Position numbers and translations under genes: made by a program | Notes under the pieces: generated by a model | What the model saw: only the letters and a program-made list of their open reading frames with translations | Database searches by the model: none | Told to the model about the DNA's origin: nothing | Shown here: positions 62,361 through 64,000 of the stretch, in pieces | How the letters are laid out: each line of letters starts with the position of its first letter | How positions within the stretch are numbered: position 1 is the stretch's first letter | Assembly (NCBI GenBank): GCA_902825865.1 | Contig: CADECX010000009.1 | Location: 1 to 64,000 of the forward strand | Direction of reading: 5' to 3' | DNA: 64,000 nucleotides | Origin: an uncultured Alphaproteobacteria bacterium | GTDB lineage: Bacteria > Pseudomonadota > Alphaproteobacteria > Micropepsales > Micropepsaceae

Positions 62361-63659
62361 CTAGTGATCCCGCACCGATCCGTCGACCCTGTCGAACATG
62401 GTGGGGAACTGCCATTCCGGAATCCCGCGCTCATTGTCGACAAGATTCTCGTCCAGCTCTATGCCGAGGCCGGGACGGTCGAGATTGCCCTTCAGGATCA
62501 CGGCGCCGTCGGTCATCACATAGGGCGTTTTGACATAGCCCTTGCCCCAGGGACTGCGATCCACCTTGGGCCCGCCGCTGACCGCCTGCAAAGACGGCAC
62601 TTCATGCGCCAGGAAGTTCGGAATCGACGCCATCACATGCATGGAAGCGCCAAAGCCCACAATGCCCTCCTTGGCGTGCGGCAGCATGTCGGCATAAAAG
62701 GCTTCCGCCAGCGCTGCCACGGCGCGCATCTCGGTGATGCCGCCGACATGGGTGATGTCGGGCTGCAAAAGTTGCGCCGCGCCTTGCTGCAACAGATCGC
62801 GGAACTGCCACTTGGTGACCAGGCGCTCGCCGGTGGCGAACGGCACGGTGGTCTTCCTGGCCATCTCCGCCATCAGGGGCAGGTTCTGGTGCTGGATCGG
62901 CTCCTCGAAAAACCAGGGGCGGAAGCCTTCCAGCGCATGGATGATCTGCATCGCGGCGGGCGGCTCGTGATCGCCATGCATCTCGAAGCCGATGTCGAAA
63001 TCCGGGCCCACCAACTCGCGGATCGCCTTCACCTTTTCCACCAGGCCATCGATGTAATAGGGATTCTCCGAGGGCCGCGACAGCCGCCCGCGGCTGGTCG
63101 TGACACTGGTCTTCATCGACTTGAAGCCTTCGGCCAGCACAAGGCGCTTGGTGTCTTCCACGCTTTCGGCCTGGCCATAACAGCGGATGCGGTCGCGCGT
63201 CGGCCCGCCCAACAATTCATAGACCGGCACACCCAGCGCTTTGCCCTTGATGTCCCACATGGCGATGTCCACCGCCCCCAGCGCGCTGGTGAGGACGATA
63301 TCGCCGCGATAAAAAGCGTGGCGGTAGATCGCCTGCCAGTGATGCGCCGGCATGCGCGGGTCCTTGCCGATCAGATAGGGTTCGATCTGCTTGATCGCCG
63401 CCATCACGGTGGCGATGCGCCCTTCCACCGTGCCTTCGCCGATGCCGATGATCCCCGCATCGGTGTACATCTTGATGAAGATGGTGCGCAGCGATTGCAC
63501 CGGGATGATCTCAAGCTTGGTGATCTTGATTGGCGAACGCGGATCGGCCAAAGCGCGCGAGCTCGGCTGCGCATGCGCCTTGCGCTCGCCGGCAAGCAGT
63601 CCGCCCATGCCCAGGCTGGCCAGCGCCATCCAGTGACGGCGCGAATATCTGGATCCCAT
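62361..63659 (-). CDS. Mandelate racemase/muconate lactonizing enzyme family dehydratase, exported
   Basis: This 432-residue enolase-superfamily enzyme has a Tat leader (SRYSRRHWMALASLGMGG) and the catalytic barrel: GALGAVDIAMWDIKGKALGV-type N-terminal motif, VGPDFDIGFEMHGDHEPPAA (first metal Asp), FEEPIQ (Glu) and FATGERL (Glu), HVGGITEMR (His). It resembles galactonate or mannonate dehydratases. Exported members are unusual. ATG 63659 gives the leader. The small subunit of the molybdenum hydroxylase lies 135 bases downstream. Confidence 0.88.
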   Translation of the reverse strand: MGSRYSRRHWMALASLGMGGLLAGERKAHAQPSSRALADPRSPIKITKLEIIPVQSLRTIFIKMYTDAGIIGIGEGTVEGRIATVMAAIKQIEPYLIGKDPRMPAHHWQAIYRHAFYRGDIVLTSALGAVDIAMWDIKGKALGVPVYELLGGPTRDRIRCYGQAESVEDTKRLVLAEGFKSMKTSVTTSRGRLSRPSENPYYIDGLVEKVKAIRELVGPDFDIGFEMHGDHEPPAAMQIIHALEGFRPWFFEEPIQHQNLPLMAEMARKTTVPFATGERLVTKWQFRDLLQQGAAQLLQPDITHVGGITEMRAVAALAEAFYADMLPHAKEGIVGFGASMHVMASIPNFLAHEVPSLQAVSGGPKVDRSPWGKGYVKTPYVMTDGAVILKGNLDRPGLGIELDENLVDNERGIPEWQFPTMFDRVDGSVRDH

Positions 63660-63798
63660 ACGCTCCTCCCTCATGATCGGGGCTGTTAGCGCTCCCTTGG
63701 TCGCAAACTAGCCTGTTCCGGTTGCATGCCGCCAGTGGTTAGCTGCCCTGCCGCGCCGGCAATTGCGCCCGGGTGCAAGCGCGAAGTAGCCTCCCCGC

Positions 63799-64000
63799 AT
63801 GCCGACCGCCACCCTCCTCTCCATTCAGACCGGACGCATCGCACCGCTGGGGCCGGAACATGTGCCCAGCGCCATTGTAAAAACCGCGCGCCAGGGCCCC
63901 ATCGCGGTGGGACTGTTAGGCCTGGACGGCGACGAACATGCCGATCTCGCCGTGCATGGCGGCGCCGAGAAAGCGGTTTATGGCTACGCCGCTTCGCATT
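63799..64000 (+). CDS. MOSC-domain protein (YiiM-like), 5' part
   Basis: The frame opens at ATG 63799 and runs off the right edge after 67 codons. TLLSIQTGRIAPLGPEHVPS at the start and GLLGLDGDEHADLAVHGGAE, KAVYGYA match the YiiM-type MOSC family, which handles molybdenum cofactor sulfur or detoxifies N-hydroxylated bases. The cysteine-bearing C-terminal part lies outside the window. It is divergent from the MR/MLE gene. Confidence 0.88.
   Translation, partial: MPTATLLSIQTGRIAPLGPEHVPSAIVKTARQGPIAVGLLGLDGDEHADLAVHGGAEKAVYGYAASH

Overview
This window is high-GC bacterial DNA with dense, mostly short-spaced genes. It looks like an alphaproteobacterium. The evidence is an LdtR-type MarR regulator, a bacterial arginyl/leucyl transferase (Bpt), a HemB with the aspartate-type rather than cysteine-type metal site, twin-arginine exported oxidoreductases and many TonB/porin type outer-membrane proteins. 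A Rhizomicrobium/Micropepsaceae-like soil organism would fit, but that is a guess from gene content only. I recognised no rRNA, tRNA or CRISPR array.

Layout. Bases 1-6.5 kb hold housekeeping and catabolic genes: a DUF1295 reductase end, an LdtR-like regulator, a 3-hydroxyisobutyryl-CoA hydrolase back to back with hemB, pcm, a TetR regulator, a beta-hydroxyacid dehydrogenase and a MarR regulator. Bases 6.8-9.7 kb are a phosphate-starvation unit (OprP-like porin then pstS) behind a three-repeat Pho box. Bases 9.8-12.7 kb are an iron unit (TonB siderophore receptor plus PiuC-type dioxygenase). Bases 12.7-25.4 kb mix a flavin reductase, motB, bpt, a PQQ sugar dehydrogenase, HxlR and PRC-barrel proteins, an acyl-CoA ligase, a metallo-beta-lactamase-fold protein, a TIM-barrel epimerase, a LysM protein, a methyltransferase remnant, a PAS protein and a beta-propeller protein. 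Bases 25.5-32.6 kb carry a Gly-Ser-Met repeat protein, a molybdopterin enzyme/cytochrome b pair, SMP-30 and PQQ propellers, and a BNR propeller coupled to a MoaD/ThiS-like protein. Bases 32.6-40.0 kb hold a fatty-acid hydroxylase operon, a lone acyl carrier protein, a cyclase, metG, and three tandem copies of an exported protein family I cannot name.

Bases 40.0-43.0 kb are a decayed phage-like island: terminase pieces, a muramidase-like protein overlapping an exported partner, a small membrane protein, two twin terminators and two copies of one candidate promoter/operator block. Bases 43-64 kb return to chromosomal genes: a second OprP-like porin, chrA with a tiny membrane protein, an M48 lipoprotein, DUF4197, an unknown protein coupled to a tandem PilZ protein, sugar-acid enzymes (hydroxypyruvate isomerase, mannonate dehydratase, enolase-superfamily dehydratase), a DUF5985 operon with an in-frame amber codon, a frameshifted pentapeptide-repeat gene, a two-subunit molybdenum hydroxylase and the start of a MOSC protein.

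Working together. The recurring theme is envelope and periplasmic oxidation of sugars and organic acids: two PQQ-type dehydrogenases, SMP-30, YncE and NHL propellers, two molybdopterin systems and uronate/galactonate-type dehydratases. Phosphate and iron scavenging through the outer membrane is added to this. Dispersed palindromic repeats sit directly after several genes. The least explained items are the three-gene exported paralog cluster and the muramidase/partner pair.
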